Source of the DNA: Diprion similis
Lineage: Eukaryota; Arthropoda; Insecta; Hymenoptera; Diprionidae
Reading direction: 5' to 3'
Assembly: GCF_021155765.1 (NCBI RefSeq)
Contig: NC_060110.1
Span: forward strand, 19,862,001-19,926,000
DNA: 64,000 nt
Part shown: positions 27,033-42,200 of the stretch, one piece after another
Layout: each line of letters starts with the position of its first letter
Position numbering within the stretch: position 1 is the stretch's first letter
Notes under the pieces: model-generated
Databases searched by the model: none
Seen by the model: only the letters and a program-made list of their open reading frames with translations
What the model was told of the DNA's origin: nothing
Program-made: the position numbers and the translations under genes

Positions 27033-29872
27033 ATGGTAAGACTAATTGCTATTTCTCTATTGATAGTCATTTTTTTTTTTTATTCAAATCAAGTAGCCGG
27101 GATTATTGCATTTCGGTATTACATTACAATGTAGTAGTCTATTAAGGTATTAACCTACATATGACCTTCATGTGTTAACTATGTTATGACGTTGTGAGTC
27201 ATTAATTGCACTGTCAACGAGTATTATGGTCGATTTCAGGGTTACGTCAATTAATATACATCAATTTTCATCAATCTGGTACCATGCAATCTATTTGTTA
27301 CAAGTGAAACTCCCTCTCAAAACTGCTCTTTGTTAGATTAATCAAGCCATACTATGCTTGTTTATTCCCTCTAATAACATCAAATTTCGGCATTCCAGAA
27401 ATACTTTTATTCCCAATGAACTTTTGGCCCCAAGTGTGTCTGAATATTGATGCACATACTAATTAAGTAAGAGCACCTTATCATTCCAGCAAGAGATTAA
27501 ACCTGTTATATAATTGATAAGACAATCTCGAGTTTAATCTCTTTAAAAAAGTACTCTACCAACAGATATTGCACAATATTGTAAACACTTGACAAACTTA
27601 GTTGATAATTTTCACATAGTTAATCCCTATGCAAGCTAATAAACTATTCATATTCCACCGAGTATAGTTGTGATTTTTCAATAATCTACAATGTTCCAAA
27701 ATACAATACCTTCGTACCCAAATTGTGTGCCACATGATTGATAAGGCCTCGTATGGGCACATAAATACATTAATGAAAATTTATAAATAAATCTATCAAA
27801 ATTATCCCATAGTCATTCTAGTTTCCTTCAGGCTTTTTCTCATCCTTGACAATTTTTACAATTATTGTCAACAATTTCAGGCTGAACCAATAAATGTTGT
27901 CGTCACTGGGGCTGCAGGTCAAATTGCTTATTCCTTACTGTACCAACTGGCAGCTGGTTCAGTGTTTGGACCTGAGCAGCCCATTAACTTGAGACTCTTG
28001 GATATTCCACCAATGATGGAGGTACTTCAAGGTGTCGTTATGGAGCTGGATGATCTGGCACTCAACCTTCTCAGGGGTCAGACTTATTCTTTATGAATGT
28101 TTAATTTCTTTTTGTACTATTGTCTTCAGTCAGTAATTTGTTCTTCAACTATATACCGTGATCAACCTGAAAAATAAAAGATGCCCTGTTTTTGGAAATA
28201 TGGAATTGAACTTGAATTCCCGTTTCAACACGAAGCAAATATCTACTCAAAGCTTAAAATATATTGTCAAGTTGTGTAACTAGTAGAATATTTTCACCCA
28301 AGTAAAATTAGCTTGTTTATAAATACAGCAATTTTCTGTCTCTCATGCTTGCCAATGAGAATGTGCATATATTTAGTTGAATCTCTACAATATCTGTAGG
28401 AATTTTTCGTATTTTAAAACTATTCTTGTCCATCAATTGCAAGACTAAAATAGGCCTTTACAATTTACGATTGTCATCGAATGTGTGGACATAATTTTAT
28501 TACAAAATTTTCTGTAGCGTAAAATTTACGTTCAAGCATCTAAAAATACGTCAATTCTCATCAATAAAATTCGCTTGAATACTACAGTCTTTATTTTTCA
28601 TCTTTAACTTCGTCAAGTTCAGGTGAGCATGGCAAGCAGCCAAAATATCTACATGGCCTTTGAATTTTTACTGTTGCATAATGTACCCAATAATGAGACA
28701 ATATTTTGGTTACACACTCTTGGGTTGGCATAAACAGTGACAAGCTGATCATTAACTTACTTTTAAATATCATTCACTTTGCAGAGGTAACACCCACTGC
28801 TGACCCAGCAGTAGCATTTAAGGATGCAGCAGCTGCGTTCCTTGTTGGCGCAATGCCAAGGAAACAGGGCATGGAGCGCAAGGACCTGTTATCAGCTAAT
28901 GTGAAAATTTTCAAAGTACAAGGAGAGGCACTGGATAAGTTTGCACGAAAAGACGTCAAAGTATTGGTTGTCGGCAATCCAGCAAATACCAATGCTCTAA
29001 TCTGTTCACACTATGCGCCTTCAATTCCAAAGGAAAATTTCACAGCTATGACCCGGTTGGACCAAAACAGGGCCCAAGCTGCTCTAGCTGCTCGCTTGTC
29101 TGTACAGGTGAATAAATCATTGTTTATTTATTTATCACTGAATTCCTTGTGTTTTTGAAATGCAGTTGGTACTGCATTTTGCTAATAATTCCTAATTGAA
29201 GCAATATCAGTAGAAAATATAAATCTGGACCCAAGATTTTTCCCATTTTTTCGCTCTCGAGCTGCGTCTTTTGGTCTTTTATAATATCTGTTATCCTTCT
29301 TTCCATTTCAAATAGGTTGATCGCATCCAGAACGTAATTATTTGGGGAAATCACAGCTCCACCCAATATCCTGACGCTCATCACGCTTTGGTTCACCTTC
29401 CAAGTGGAGCGAAACCAGTTCCAGAAGCAGTTAATGATGATGCCTGGTTAAACGGAGAGTTTGTGGAGAAAATCCAAAAACGTGGAGCAGCCGTGATAGC
29501 TGCCCGGAAAATGTCTTCAGCTATGTCAGCTGCCAAGGCTGCCGGAGACCACATGAGGGATTGGTGGATTGGTACACGGCCCGGAAAATGGGTCAGCATG
29601 GGTGTCGTATCCGATGGAAGCTACGGTATTCCTAAGGACATAGTGTTTTCATTCCCAGTCACGATTAAGGATCATCAGTTCAAGATTGTTCAAGTAAGTG
29701 GGAGAGGAAATACTTCTAGTAACTTAATCTTCAATTCTTTATACTTAATATCGTATTTAAAACCAAATACTAGGATCTGCCAATCAACGAATTTGCAAAG
29801 GCTAAGTTGAATGCAACGGCCAAGGAGCTGGAAGAAGAGCGTGCTGAGGCCAACTCTGTTCTGGAGCAGTGA
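27033..29872 (+). CDS. Mdh1: Cytosolic malate dehydrogenase
   Basis: This enzyme interconverts malate and oxaloacetate with NAD in the cytosol and works in the malate-aspartate shuttle. Coding exons are 27033-27035, 27881-28076, 28785-29107, 29316-29693 and 29774-29872. They total 999 bp, giving 332 residues against about 334 usual. The first coding exon is only the ATG, followed directly by GTAAGA. Visible features are the dinucleotide-binding TGAAGQIA at residues 10-17, the mobile-loop arginines in [11 protein letters not shown] (Arg92, Arg98), the coenzyme-side VVGNPANTN, Asp159 in TRLDQNRA and catalytic His187 in WGNHSS. No mitochondrial leader precedes AEPINVVV, which supports the cytosolic form. 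The exon 2 donor (GTCAGA) is weak, but the joined codon is right for the family. The gene is convergent with HECTD1. Confidence 0.97.
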
Positions 29873-30433
29873 CTAGACAGAGGGACTACAATTGCAATGA
29901 AAAGGAGAGAACAAACACCGGCAAAACTGTAAGCTAACTGTAGCAGGTTGCACTAAAAATGTATAAAGTAAATCCAAAAAAAAAAAGAAAAATTATTCAC
30001 CGTTGAACCATGTTATTTTGTATCGAAATTCTAATAACTCTGTTTTATATGAAGTTGGGTATGTGTAATATGTATAGCATCTTACATACATATATATGCA
30101 CACATATAATTAAATTGTTAATTGCAATTACTATTCATTAGAGGTACGAAAATGCTCAAGGAACCGATGAAGATAAAGGGCAGCATTTTGCACTATCGAG
30201 TATACTAGTGTCTATTTAGAAACCGATTTTTTCGACGCCTAGCATGACTTTAGTTGTCTGTTCTTGAGGTCGAAATAATATAAAAATTCCGTATCCTGTA
30301 TTTTCAGCTCGGCATAAGTTTCTGAACTTGCATTTAATTAATATGTATACAAAATGAATATTACCAACGTGAACAAAGCCGCATAAATATGCAGTCTACT
30401 CCTAACATTAGTATTAATGTATTCCGATACTAA

Positions 30434-30439
30434 AATAAA
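30434..30439 (+). terminator. Candidate poly(A) signal of Mdh1
   Basis: An AATAAA about 560 bp downstream of the Mdh1 stop codon, followed by a second copy at 30492-30497. Either could be used; the choice is not decidable from sequence alone. Confidence 0.3.
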
Positions 30440-33040
30440 AAACTGTAAAAGACAGTTTGTGTACTCGTGTAAAAAGTGTTGGTAGATGGCAAATAAACTC
30501 TTATCCGCAATGAGGTAGGAAAAAAAAATCTTTCTTTTATCTTTTTATATTCAAGTCTCCCTCTGACCTGTTAACCTAACATGCGAGTTACTTGATTTCT
30601 TATATTGAAAACAAGTTATCCGTTAATGAATTATTATCAAAGATATGATCATTCTGAGTTCCATCACGTATGTATCCCAAACTAACTTGTCCTTGCACTT
30701 TACTGTGTTAACTGTACGAATTGCTTGGATTCTTTTTTAGTTTAGAATCATTTATTCTCCCGCAAAGCTTTATTCACGTATATTTATTCATTAAACTTAC
30801 ACAAATAATTATTTTCCTTACAAGCTTTTATAGTTTGTCATCACAGTTATATCGCGGGTGAAAATAAATATTTCATATTAACTTTTTATTCGACATATGC
30901 ACTCTTGATGTACGAAACATTAGGCAACTCAAGTTACACCTAGAAGTATGAAAGAAAAGTTTTAGTTGTTTATCATCTCGTATTATTAACTGTGGATGGC
31001 TTTCATTTACCATATGCGTAACTTTCATTTTTTGTTTTAATTACTGACTACATTGATATTTTCAGAATTTTAGAATTTTCCCAACAATTATCGATAAATT
31101 CAATGTAGGTTTTCCCCATTTAATTTAAATTTTCAAATAGCATCAATGTTTCAATTGATAAAATTCAGTATTTAGAGCAGTTCGAATTCCTTGAAAGTTG
31201 AATAGTCATTAGTTTGCATTTTTCCTGTATGCAGTATCGTATTGTCTTCGACTATTACCGCATTTTCGATCCATGCGCGATCATAATAATATTAGTTATT
31301 TGTTGAATTTTTTAAAAACATATTTAAATCTAACGCGATTCCACTAATTATTACGTACCTTACATATTACTTATGAGTGTATTTTTTTCATACTGGTGTA
31401 TACTATCTTGTTAGTATTTCTGGCTAGATTTTTACACCACAGTTAATGCAACATATTTTTTTTATTACTTTTCCCAAGACTCAATATTAATAATAATAAT
31501 TTATAATACAATAATAGTCACTATTCTGCACTTAATATTGTTAATTATTCTTTTCTTCACATTTATATTAACTTTATATTTTTCTTTCTCTAATCACTAT
31601 CATTATATACTGATTTACGTTTATTTTATGTTAATAAATATTCAATTAGATGAGCATTAATACCATATTGTATGAATATGTAAAGTATGCTCCAATTGCC
31701 AAGTCTCTATTGCCTGGATAAAATCGTGGACTCCTATTTGACTATTTTCAACATAATTTTCCTTTTATAATAAGTAGTTCGAGAATATCACAATAAAAGC
31801 GAAAAAACAAGTAGATAATCAATTCCCGAAAATGCGATAATAGTGAATCAAAACATAGCGCCTGTTCTGTGATTTTTGTAATGGGCACAATTAAAAAAAC
31901 AAAAATTAATAAACTTCTGTGGAACAGTAAATTTCATTTGTATCATTGTTTTATCCGATACAACTAGGGACTTGACAACTGTCTAGGATGAACACTCATC
32001 CACGTATTGAAAATATAATTATTCACCAAGTGCGGTTGTTTTATTATATATAACTATTTTCTACGTAGGTAATATTTATCACGAAAACAATCGAGTAAAT
32101 ATTTTTATTGGACGACGATTTTTGAGTTTTCTTTTCATATTTTTGTATGTTTTTCTATTTTGCTTTAATTGTATTACATTCAATTCAAGATTTCGATCGT
32201 TTTATGCAGAATTTCGTAAATTATTGTAGCACAAAAAGCAGTGTCACACTAGATATTTACTCCCAACACTCCCAAAATCTTTCTTTCTCCTCGAAAAAGA
32301 ACTTGCTGCATACTACACGACGAAATAAAATGAAGAAATAAAAATTAGTTTTCACTACTAAGAAATGGTTGCAGTATTTTTTTATTTGGTTTCAACCAAT
32401 TGACTGTTGCTTGTGATGCACAAGTCATTTATCAGAGTTTGTGTATTATATACTTATTTAGGCATGTATTGATACACGTTCAAGCTACTTTTGTCAATGT
32501 ACTGCTAGATCGTAGCGCTTTTTATTTAAATTATGATTTTTTTTCGGCACAACTGACTAATAATGCATTATATAAGCATACGGACGTACATACATATAAG
32601 AGTATATAGCAACATAAATATATGTATATGTACGTGGGTATGTGAACATAAGTATATATGTATAATATGTATACTTTACAGATATGTATGCCAATATCTA
32701 CTAGCATATGGTCTAATTTTCAACTGAGACGAAAAAGCCTTGTTTTTTTATTTATTAACTTATTATAATCATTGTTAATGCAATGTTCTCGAGTTTATCA
32801 CTGATTGAAGAAACTTATCAAAGGTAATAGTTTTGATGCATCATCTCTTTAAATTAAAGAATAATTTCAACCCGCTTGCATATACGTAATAAAGAGATGT
32901 ACAGGTGAAAATTTCTTAGGTAAACTAACATCTAGAAGTCATTCCGAATATATTATTCATTATCAATTGCATATAATTATCACAAATATGCTGAATGCGT
33001 GTAGATGAAAACAATTCTTTCAAATGAAATTATACATACA

Positions 33041-33068
33041 TTATATATATATATATATATATATATAT
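33041..33068. repeat. AT dinucleotide microsatellite
   Basis: An uninterrupted AT/TA run of about 13 units in the spacer downstream of the HECTD1 stop codon. Confidence 0.95.
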
Positions 33069-33259
33069 TTCATTGCGAATTTGTGACAGACGTTCATCTA
33101 TCCCCATTCCTTACATATTAAACTGCCTGTGGTTGTTATCAAACTCAATTCAATCCATAAAACATAGACAGTTCATTTTTTCGATGGCTCAATTTTGTTT
33201 TCTTTTCTTTTTACTTACCCACAAATATGAATATTTATTTTCATTAAGTTACAGAATGC

Positions 33260-36200
33260 CTAGTTCAAGTGGAATCCTCTTTCTCGAGTTGCAGCCAAAA
33301 GCCTCACCTTTAGAAGCTCTTCAGTTGGATATTCTGGTAACTTTAGATAATGCACACATGTGTTTACTGAAGGAAAACCTCCCGACCCAGCATCAACCTT
33401 ACGAACCACAGTTAATCTAGGATGCAGATTGCACAGGCCACCTGGCGGCAATGCTGAACAACCTGTCGCAAACTGAAGGAAAGCTTTCCGCTCGGGTCCC
33501 GTAAGTGATAGCAGAACATTCACAAATCGCTGGAATCCAGGACTGTAAGAAAAAAAGGAGATAAAATGAAATTCGACAAACTTAATCAAGCTGCCAACAT
33601 CATTTCCCATAAATTAATGAGATATTTGCTAACCTTTCTCTAGTATATCCCAGTTTGGGCTCCGTGTAATTAAGTAAGTCCTCTCTGGTCCAGTGAGGAT
33701 CTTGTTCCCCACAGAGCATGGCTCTAATTTCTTCTGGACTAAAGGCGTGTAATTTTTCCATTAAAAATACCTTGGAGAAACCAGCTTTAAACGCGTCTAG
33801 TTGCCTAGCGATACCTCGTTCCAAGCAGTATTTCACCGTCAGATCTACATATTCATGGACATTATCTAGTGTCACAGGAATATTTGCACTTCCTTCTTTC
33901 AGTTCAACTTGATCGTGTTCAAAGATTCGCGAGCTGGGGGCATAGCTCATTGTCAAAGCCAGATCTTCAATGGCAATTGATGTACCAGACGGATGAGTGA
34001 TGTGTAACGAATCTCTCACTTCCTCTGTTAATGGACCGTCAGAGAGAGTTCTATCGCGTCTTGACACTAGGCTTTGGGTTTGTTTAAGAAACTCGCCTCT
34101 GACCGGATCTACAATGGCTAAATCGTCGATGTTGAGTATACCATCATACCAAGGTGTTTGCTCAAGAGAATATTGTGCATCAAGTTCGCCTTCTTCAGAG
34201 ATGAAACTACTCGCCATGCTGGACGGCATACTCTCTTGTGGAACTGTATTTAATCCTATTCTTTCGTTGACGTTGTTGGTGATATCTCCGCGACACATAA
34301 GTTTCAAGAAAGGTTGGGATAGCGGTATATCCACAAGTCGATTATCTTGTAGAACTTTGGCTAAGAATACACCTAGGAACCAGAAATACCGGACAGCTCT
34401 GTCGCAAACAGCCGAATCTTGAGGTAGTGGAGCTGGGAAAAGTCCACTTGGTCTAACAACGTAGTATCCTGGTGGACGAATTTGTTCCCCAGGTGGGCAG
34501 GATTTCTCTTCATCGCAAGTTTGCTCGTCATCGCACAACCACAGGCCTAAATCTTTGCGTTGTAATTCAGCGGCAACTAACGCAAAGAATTCCAAAGTAG
34601 GTCCAAGGCCGGTACCTTCTTCACCAACAAACTGCACCTCTAGTATGCTTTTACGGCTTGCATGTACCTGTGAATGTAAAATAGTAATTCGTTCCAATTA
34701 AAAATTACATATTTTGAACACAGCTTTTTAAAAACGTGAAAAGCGATGGTTCCTTACTTTGAGCACCTGCTCAGCCCAGTCAAGTAATTTCTCTCCTCTG
34801 GGCACACTGACCCTCTCGTGTTTTAGTCTTCCTACTCTGAATTCATGGCTATCGTCTCGTCGGGGACTGAGCCCTGGCGCTCTTTGCCGTTCTAATACAG
34901 CATCTCTTTGGGTTTGTAGCCAAACTATTGACCTCGATGCTCCGAAAGCTGTACAACTGAAGTACAATCTTCTTGTCTCGAACGGTAGCAAAAACGGACA
35001 ACTTCTTGCTAGCTCCTCACACCAACTTGGCAAGGCTCCAGCTGCGAGGGCTAATGGGTCTTGAATTTGCTGTACAACTTTGTTTGTAATCTTTTTAGAT
35101 GTGAAATCGTCTGGATTGACCCAATAGCTTTCTGGATTACTCTCGTCCATAATAGTATCTTTATTCTCCTCACGCATCACACTCAGCACAAACACATGTC
35201 GCAAAAGTTGTAAGACGTCTTCTACTGTACAGGCACTTGTGTTCTGTATTTGATTTCGTGAATATAATGTTATTATGGGCGTAGCACGGCCGGATGATTC
35301 CTCGTCTTTAGCTTCTTTGTACACTATTCTGTTGGATGAACACAATAGAGAATTAACAGAATGGTCAAAAAATACATGAAATTCTAATGTTTTTGATCGG
35401 GAATTGTTTATAAGTAAATACGAAAATTATGTATTACGTATAAGTCGGTTCCCATATCCTCCTCAGTTTCTCCTGTCTGCTGCCCAATTCTGTAAGTTGC
35501 ATTAACTCTTGAACCGCCTGGAATATTGTAGACTGAGGTTCAGTGAGAGGCACTTCAACATCAGGAACACCAGGGAGTCCTGGACCCTTCAGAGTCAAAG
35601 ATAGTTTAGGACTTATCGGTAAACCTGAGCGTGTACTCATTTGTAGTTCACTGCCTGGTGGTGGAACTTCGAGATCTGTTGTCTGCACAGTGACATAAAA
35701 AATATAATTAAATGAACAGTAGAAGAACCTACAATACCACACATGTGAAAAAAAAATCAGACTTGATTAGCAAAAATTTTTCCTAAGAAATACGAATTCT
35801 TACCTGGTTAATATTTGTCCTACCAGGCCTTGGATCAAAGGCAGGTATTAGAGCGGAGAACTGGCGTTTTAGCACAAACTCATCATCCCAAGCTCGTCGT
35901 TTAGTAGGCTGAGGCTGTGCCTCCTCTTCCATGAACGCAGCCAGTAGGTTACGACTCACCATGACCTCTTCATATTCACCTTCACCTCCGTCACCTTCTT
36001 CTTCATTTTCTTCATCATCTTCCTATAGTTGCGAGGAACCAGTGTATGTTGGATTAGAGACATAGTTACAGAAAACGAATTTTCGCAAGCTTTACTTTAC
36101 ATGATTAATGCTGGCTAAATACCTCTTGCTCATTTTCTTCATTATCATCATCCTCCTCAGCAAGAGCTCCATCTTCGTCATCTTCCAATTCTCCTAACAG

Positions 36201-39200
36201 AGTTGGGCCACCTATACCACGGCCGCCAGCAACACCAGTTCCTGCGACTCCACTGCATGATTCGACAAAATCCTCGACACTAACCTGTAGCCACAACTTC
36301 TCATTACATTAAAGGAAAGCCCCGATCAGGGGTCTTTCTCTGTCTTCTATTTATCACGTGAACAATAGCGGCCAATAATCTAATAGCGATATTTTGAAAA
36401 TTAAATAATACAGTTTTTTGTTTAAGACGAATACGAAACTTCACTTTTTCTACAAGATAATAATTTTATTGATTTCTTGACATGAGCGAAAATGAGTAAA
36501 TCGATTTGACTTGTCACTCACACAATCATTTGTTTCATCGTTAGCATGGCACGTAATTAATGAAGGCAGATAAGAACCAAACTGCGCTGTAGGAGGGAAT
36601 GCTACGAATAACTCTAATGTACGTAAATTGTAAACATTGAAACTTATTGAACACAATGCGTACTGTAACGATAGTTTATTGGAGGATAAAAAAAATTCAT
36701 ATTGAGAAAGTTGTGTCTTCAATGTTAATTATAGTGGCATTAGACAAAATTCCATGTGGTGTTCGTGTTTAAGTCAATAAGTAAGATTTGCTAGGAATGG
36801 AAAATATTTCCAAAATCAATGAAGAACAAAGTGAAGCTAGTGAGTGTGTAACTTAAGATAAAAAGCAATAGCGCTATCTACTAGTCCACCTACTATTCTG
36901 ATTGGATCGAATGCAAATCGAAGTATAAATTTTATTATATGATCTTACCTGTTCGCTGTCACTACTTGTGCTAGTCAGAGACATAGTAAGAGCTTGACCA
37001 AGGCTAGGTCCTGTAGTTGTTGTAACTCCACTGCCGGCAACTTGGCCGCTACTCGTAAGACTTGGATAGCTCTGAGCAGTGCTGAGCAAGCCTCCAGGAA
37101 AGTTGGAGCTCAATGCTAATCTCACCAAACTAGACACAGAGTTTGGCCCACGAGGATTTGAACCGGAGTTTGAGTTTGGAGCTATGTGCTGACCACCTGC
37201 GGGACCTAAAAATTATTAAAATACCCAACTAATGCATCGTCAGGATGAAACAAATTCTCGTACCCTATTTACAAAAGTATTTCGAGTGGAATAAAAAAAC
37301 ACCTACTTGTAAAATAAAAGTAACTGAAACAGATGCTAAACTAAAATGGGATATAGGGCAGTTACACAAACTCAACTGGATTCTGAAGCAGTATTTGAAG
37401 TTTCAGTTTATCTCTTTACAACACATACTACACAGCGTTGCGTATACATTTGGAATTCACGATGTATCAGAGACAGAAATATATTGCAGAAACGAAAATG
37501 TTTGATACATCTCACAGTATGAATCTTTATGAAAATTTTGATTCTGATGTGAATTGATCTTAAAATTTAGTACTTCAAAGATTTCAGGCAACCAACTTGA
37601 CAAATTATCTTGCAAGCTCTTTCAGTTGAACACTTCTAACGAGACTTTGAAAATCTCAAGTGATATTCCACTACCCAATTGTTTTGGAAAAAGTTCGCGC
37701 TAGGTTTGATTGTTTATTGTAAAACTTAGAACCAATTCAATTAGGAAATATAGATCTATGAGGGGTTAAATATACTTTCTAAATACCGAACTATTTCTGC
37801 TCCAAAAGCCAATACATGGTAATAAACTATCCTGAACGGAAGAAAAAAAGACTTGGATCTGGGAAGAGCATGTGAGTAAACCAAGCAAAGCAATTCGAAA
37901 ACAGACCCAAAGTTCGTCTGCGAGCCATTGCAGCAAAAGTCTCTAGGAATCCGGTAGCTGCTGCTGGTTCCAAGGTATTGTTAGCTTCTGTACAGGTAAG
38001 ATTTGGTACAGATACAGACATGGGATTTGTTACTACGATGGGACATCCAGGAGCATTCTGAGATGACGAACTAGCTTCTTTGTCACGCCCGCACTCTTTC
38101 ATGTCTATTGTAACAAATATTCCATGCGTGATTTTTTGATGAATTTCAAATGGAGATATTACATAATTTACTAATCAGCATTCAACATTTGCAGCTTCAC
38201 GAATAAGTACTCAAAGATCAAGTATTTTTTAACCATTCTTGGGTTCCCAATATATCGTAACTACATGTTTGGCAATTAGTAAGAATTTACCTATATAATA
38301 TATACATATGCATATATTTGAAACGATTCAAAATGCTCAGCTTCACTGGATAATCATAAATTATTAGACTGCAATGTGACGTAAACGTGAAAAGAATAGA
38401 TGAGAAGTGAAAATCAAATTTTATTATTTCTAAGATCTAAAACTTTTGCTTTAAAGTCAACCAACTATGATAAGTAATTGGTAGAGTAGACAGATTTCAT
38501 ATTCAATTACTCACTGTCAGTGATTCCTGGATGATGTCGAGTCACAGGTCGAATCCTCATTGAACTTTCATCAGTCTCACCAGACACGCTAATCCTAACA
38601 GGAACCAAACCAAGTAATTCCCCACTCAAGAAACTGTTAGTATTGTTACGCAACCTGTCTGCACCTTCGCGCATACGATCCAATACCTCTGCTGCTTCCA
38701 AACTCAACAGGCCACTTGCAGGCTAAAAAAATTTTTCATTTTTCCAATTAAACATTTGAATTTTGTAAATAATTTATACGGTCCAATCATAGTCGAACTT
38801 ACTCAAATAAAAATGGAAAATAAAAAAGAATAAGCAACAGCGCATTTGTCGATATTACGGCAGTTAATCAATTAATTTGTGTGCATTAAATCAGAGCACA
38901 TGAAAAAAGCTTGTTATTACCTTGTTCCCTCGAACTGTAGGAAAGTGAGGTTTAGAACTGTTTGTAGCACGATTACTGTTGCTGTTAATCGAGTATTCGG
39001 TGTTCAGAGCAAGACTTTCAACAATAGTTGCCAAATCACTGGTTGCGTCGGGTCTTGGATGTAAAACAACAGAAAGTTCACCAGCTGCACTGGCTGCGCC
39101 TTCTCCAGTTACTGCTACAACTGCTTCCGCACGAGCCACTGACAGGACGCTCTCTGCTATGGACTCTGCTTGCTATTTTCACAATGGTACACAATTCTCT

Positions 39201-42200
39201 TGTTAGGGACAGGATTAATTTATGAAAAAATAACCATGCGTTGTATTTGAATTCTTAGTCCCCCCCCCTCTCCCCTCCCAAATTGTACTTCAAATTTGTA
39301 TATTTGAGGTAGTCACAGCGATAAATGCTTTTTGTAATAAGAGGGTGATAATTGTTACGTTATTTCAAATCAGAACTTCGATACTTATTTAGGTCAGATT
39401 AAATTGTTTATAATCGAAAGTCGATTACATTATCGACCTTACCTTTGCAGCCAAATTGTCAGCACTCGCAGCTTGGTCTGTCGATGCGACAGATCCTCGC
39501 ATCACAGCATCTGTACAGTCTGGTAAACTGGGTGTACTGCTAGACTTCCTGCTGGTTAGTACACTTGCACCATTTTTAGTTTTCATGCCATTTTCACTTT
39601 CCACACCTGTGCTCACTAGCCTTAAGTCGTATTTTCCTTCTGCACCCATGCGATATGAGTTCGAGCCACCATGGTCCCAAGTTACATCTATCCAACCATT
39701 GTGCAATTCTCCCGTTACTGTCCCTTCTCCTGAAGTAATAAATCAGGTAAAATTTCGTTATTCCTGACCAGAAAATTCAATCAGATAATAATAGTCTTTT
39801 GAACTCAATATTTTGGAATATCAGGTTCATCTTAGTCGAATTTTTCCTCAATAGAATCATATTACAGTGACAAAATACCGTATTTTGAATTATAACCAGC
39901 CATCTAAATATCCAAGAAAACAGATAACTAACCCGGTGGAACACCATCCTGTTCTCTCCATTTCCAGTCAAGTCCTCGAGCGACACGTGCGCCCGCAACC
40001 AAATGCCTAAGAACTTGAGTTCTAACTAATCTCCTCTGCCTGCGTACGCTCGCTTCAGCTTCCCTAGCAGCTCGACCTAGATCTTCGCAAACTCCCGTAA
40101 CTTCGCCATAAATTTCCAAACCAGACATGGACAGGTAATGCGTTTGACCAGACGAGTTTTTGCCAGTTTGCTGTAAGCGAAGATGGCGCCAACCCTGAAC
40201 CTCTTCGGCAGGAGGTTCAAGAGTCCAAGTTGCCGTACTTCCAGGTTCATTGAGAGAACAGTCATCAACATGCGTGTACAAGGTAATCCAGTTGATCCCA
40301 TCCTTTGATACCTGAAACATTGTTATATTTATTAGTCACCGACTTTATTCTGATAACTTAGATCAGGCTTACTTGGAACATCCAATTTCTCAAGGCACTT
40401 CTGCCGTATCCTCTGGCGTGCCTCAAGCTGTAAGCACTTGGTACAAGCCATACACCTAGGTCTACTGAGAACCAAGCCCGCTTGTCATCGTTTGTGTGAC
40501 AATTCAAAGCCGACGAATCGCGACTCAAGATATCCTCAAGTCGGCCGTATGGCAAAATACGACCATCGCTGGAAGTCACAACAACAAGTCCATACTGGCC
40601 TGGATTAACCCATTCCGAACTAGTTCTGAAATAAAGATAAAATTTCTTGGTTTTAAGACTTGCAGAGTTAAGAATTCGGAGATGGTTTCTCTAAATTTAT
40701 TTATCTCTTGTATTATACTGACAAAAACATGCTCGCGTTATAACTCACTTGGCGTTAGTTCCAATCCAGTATATTAGTCCGTTCTCATCGAAATCGTACT
40801 GATATTTGAATGACATCTTGTTACCCTCTTTCAGTTTTTTGACAAAGGTAAATGTGGATCTATCATGGTCATGCCATTGCTTCGCAACCATTTTCAACAA
40901 GTGATGTTCCAACTGTTGTACAGTGCTCAACGGTTCCATTTTCAAACCTCTGCCAGATCGGTCAATCAATGCACTTTCACCCGCTGCTTTTTCCAAACGG
41001 AAACGTAGCCTCCTTGTCAAAATCTATGGGTGGAATTTCAAGTTAACTATTACAAATCGAAACTGGGTATTTTGTTACTTGGCTCAATAATTCGAAAATA
41101 AACTTTCAATACCTGAAGTCCGTATCCAGAACCTGGTGTATCATACAAATATACAGGAAGTTTTTCGATTGATTCTAGCACAGAAACGAGCTTGTGGACT
41201 AAAACTTTGGCAGAGCTCTGTTCATGGTTGATATCATCAGCTTGGAAACAATTTTTGAACAATGCTATCCTCTGAAGCCTCAATTTTGTAGCTCTCAACG
41301 ATGGTGGTTGTGGTCCCGGTGGCGCAGCTAAAAGTGCGAGTAAAGTCTGCACAAGTCCACTAGAATGCAATTCATAAGCTGAAACTTTTCCCTCTTCATT
41401 CAACAATATCTTTAGTTCTTCTAACGTGTTTTGCAACACATTACGCCATTCACGATTTCCAGACTGCTGTTTTTGACAGGCCTTTTCTATCTGACTAACA
41501 ATTGTTCCAAGTTTTGCCACCACTCCACGAGGTTGAGCCTGAGCTACTTTGAAATAGCGCTCATATATTTCTTGCGCTTGACTTTTAACTTTTTGCTTGA
41601 TTGCTTCAAGTTTAGATCGTAGACGTTTTCCACGCTTGCCAGCCCAGCCAGCTGCAAACTCAGGGCCTGTAAAAACCACTTCTCAGTTAGGAATATGGTG
41701 ACCACCAAAGTTTTATGCTCACATTCCTCATGACGTCAAAAGGAACTATGATTCCTGGTTCAAAGTTTTACTGTCAACTTACCCAAACTTGTTTCAGCAG
41801 TAAAGGAATGTTTAGTGCCCCGATTTGATTCGAAAATAAATCCAGGCAAATCTTCTCTCAGAATAGTTGCTTGCTGCTGACCGTCGCTATTATGGATGTA
41901 CAATTCACCTTCTCTTCGACTAGAGAGAGCCCAGTTTCCAACTACCAATCGTGCCGTACCCGGGCGAGAAAGAAGAGGCTGGCTTATAGAATTTGGTTTA
42001 ACTTGAGTGCGAGCTCTTTGCAGCTTCTCAAGAAACTCTCCACGATTTTCTGCAAAATTCAGTTCAGTATAAGCCAACGCTATTGTAGCAATTATTATTT
42101 TTATTATATTGGTTTCAAGATTATGGAAGTATAATGAAGAATGATACATCTCTTAAACATGTTTATACACTCAGGATTATTCAGAGCACGTTTGCAGTTA

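Larger units (their letters stand above)
29873..33259. other. Spacer between convergent Mdh1 and HECTD1
   Basis: This very AT-rich spacer should hold the 3' untranslated regions of both convergent genes. Candidate AATAAA hexamers for Mdh1 lie at 30434-30439 and 30492-30497. An AT microsatellite sits at 33041-33068. No open frame in it resembles a known protein. Confidence 0.6.

Noticed and set aside
40178-40191. AGATGGCGCC within a HECTD1 exon as a second CTCF site
   Set aside because: It matches only the short core, lies in conserved coding sequence, and lacks the upstream CCAS part of the motif.
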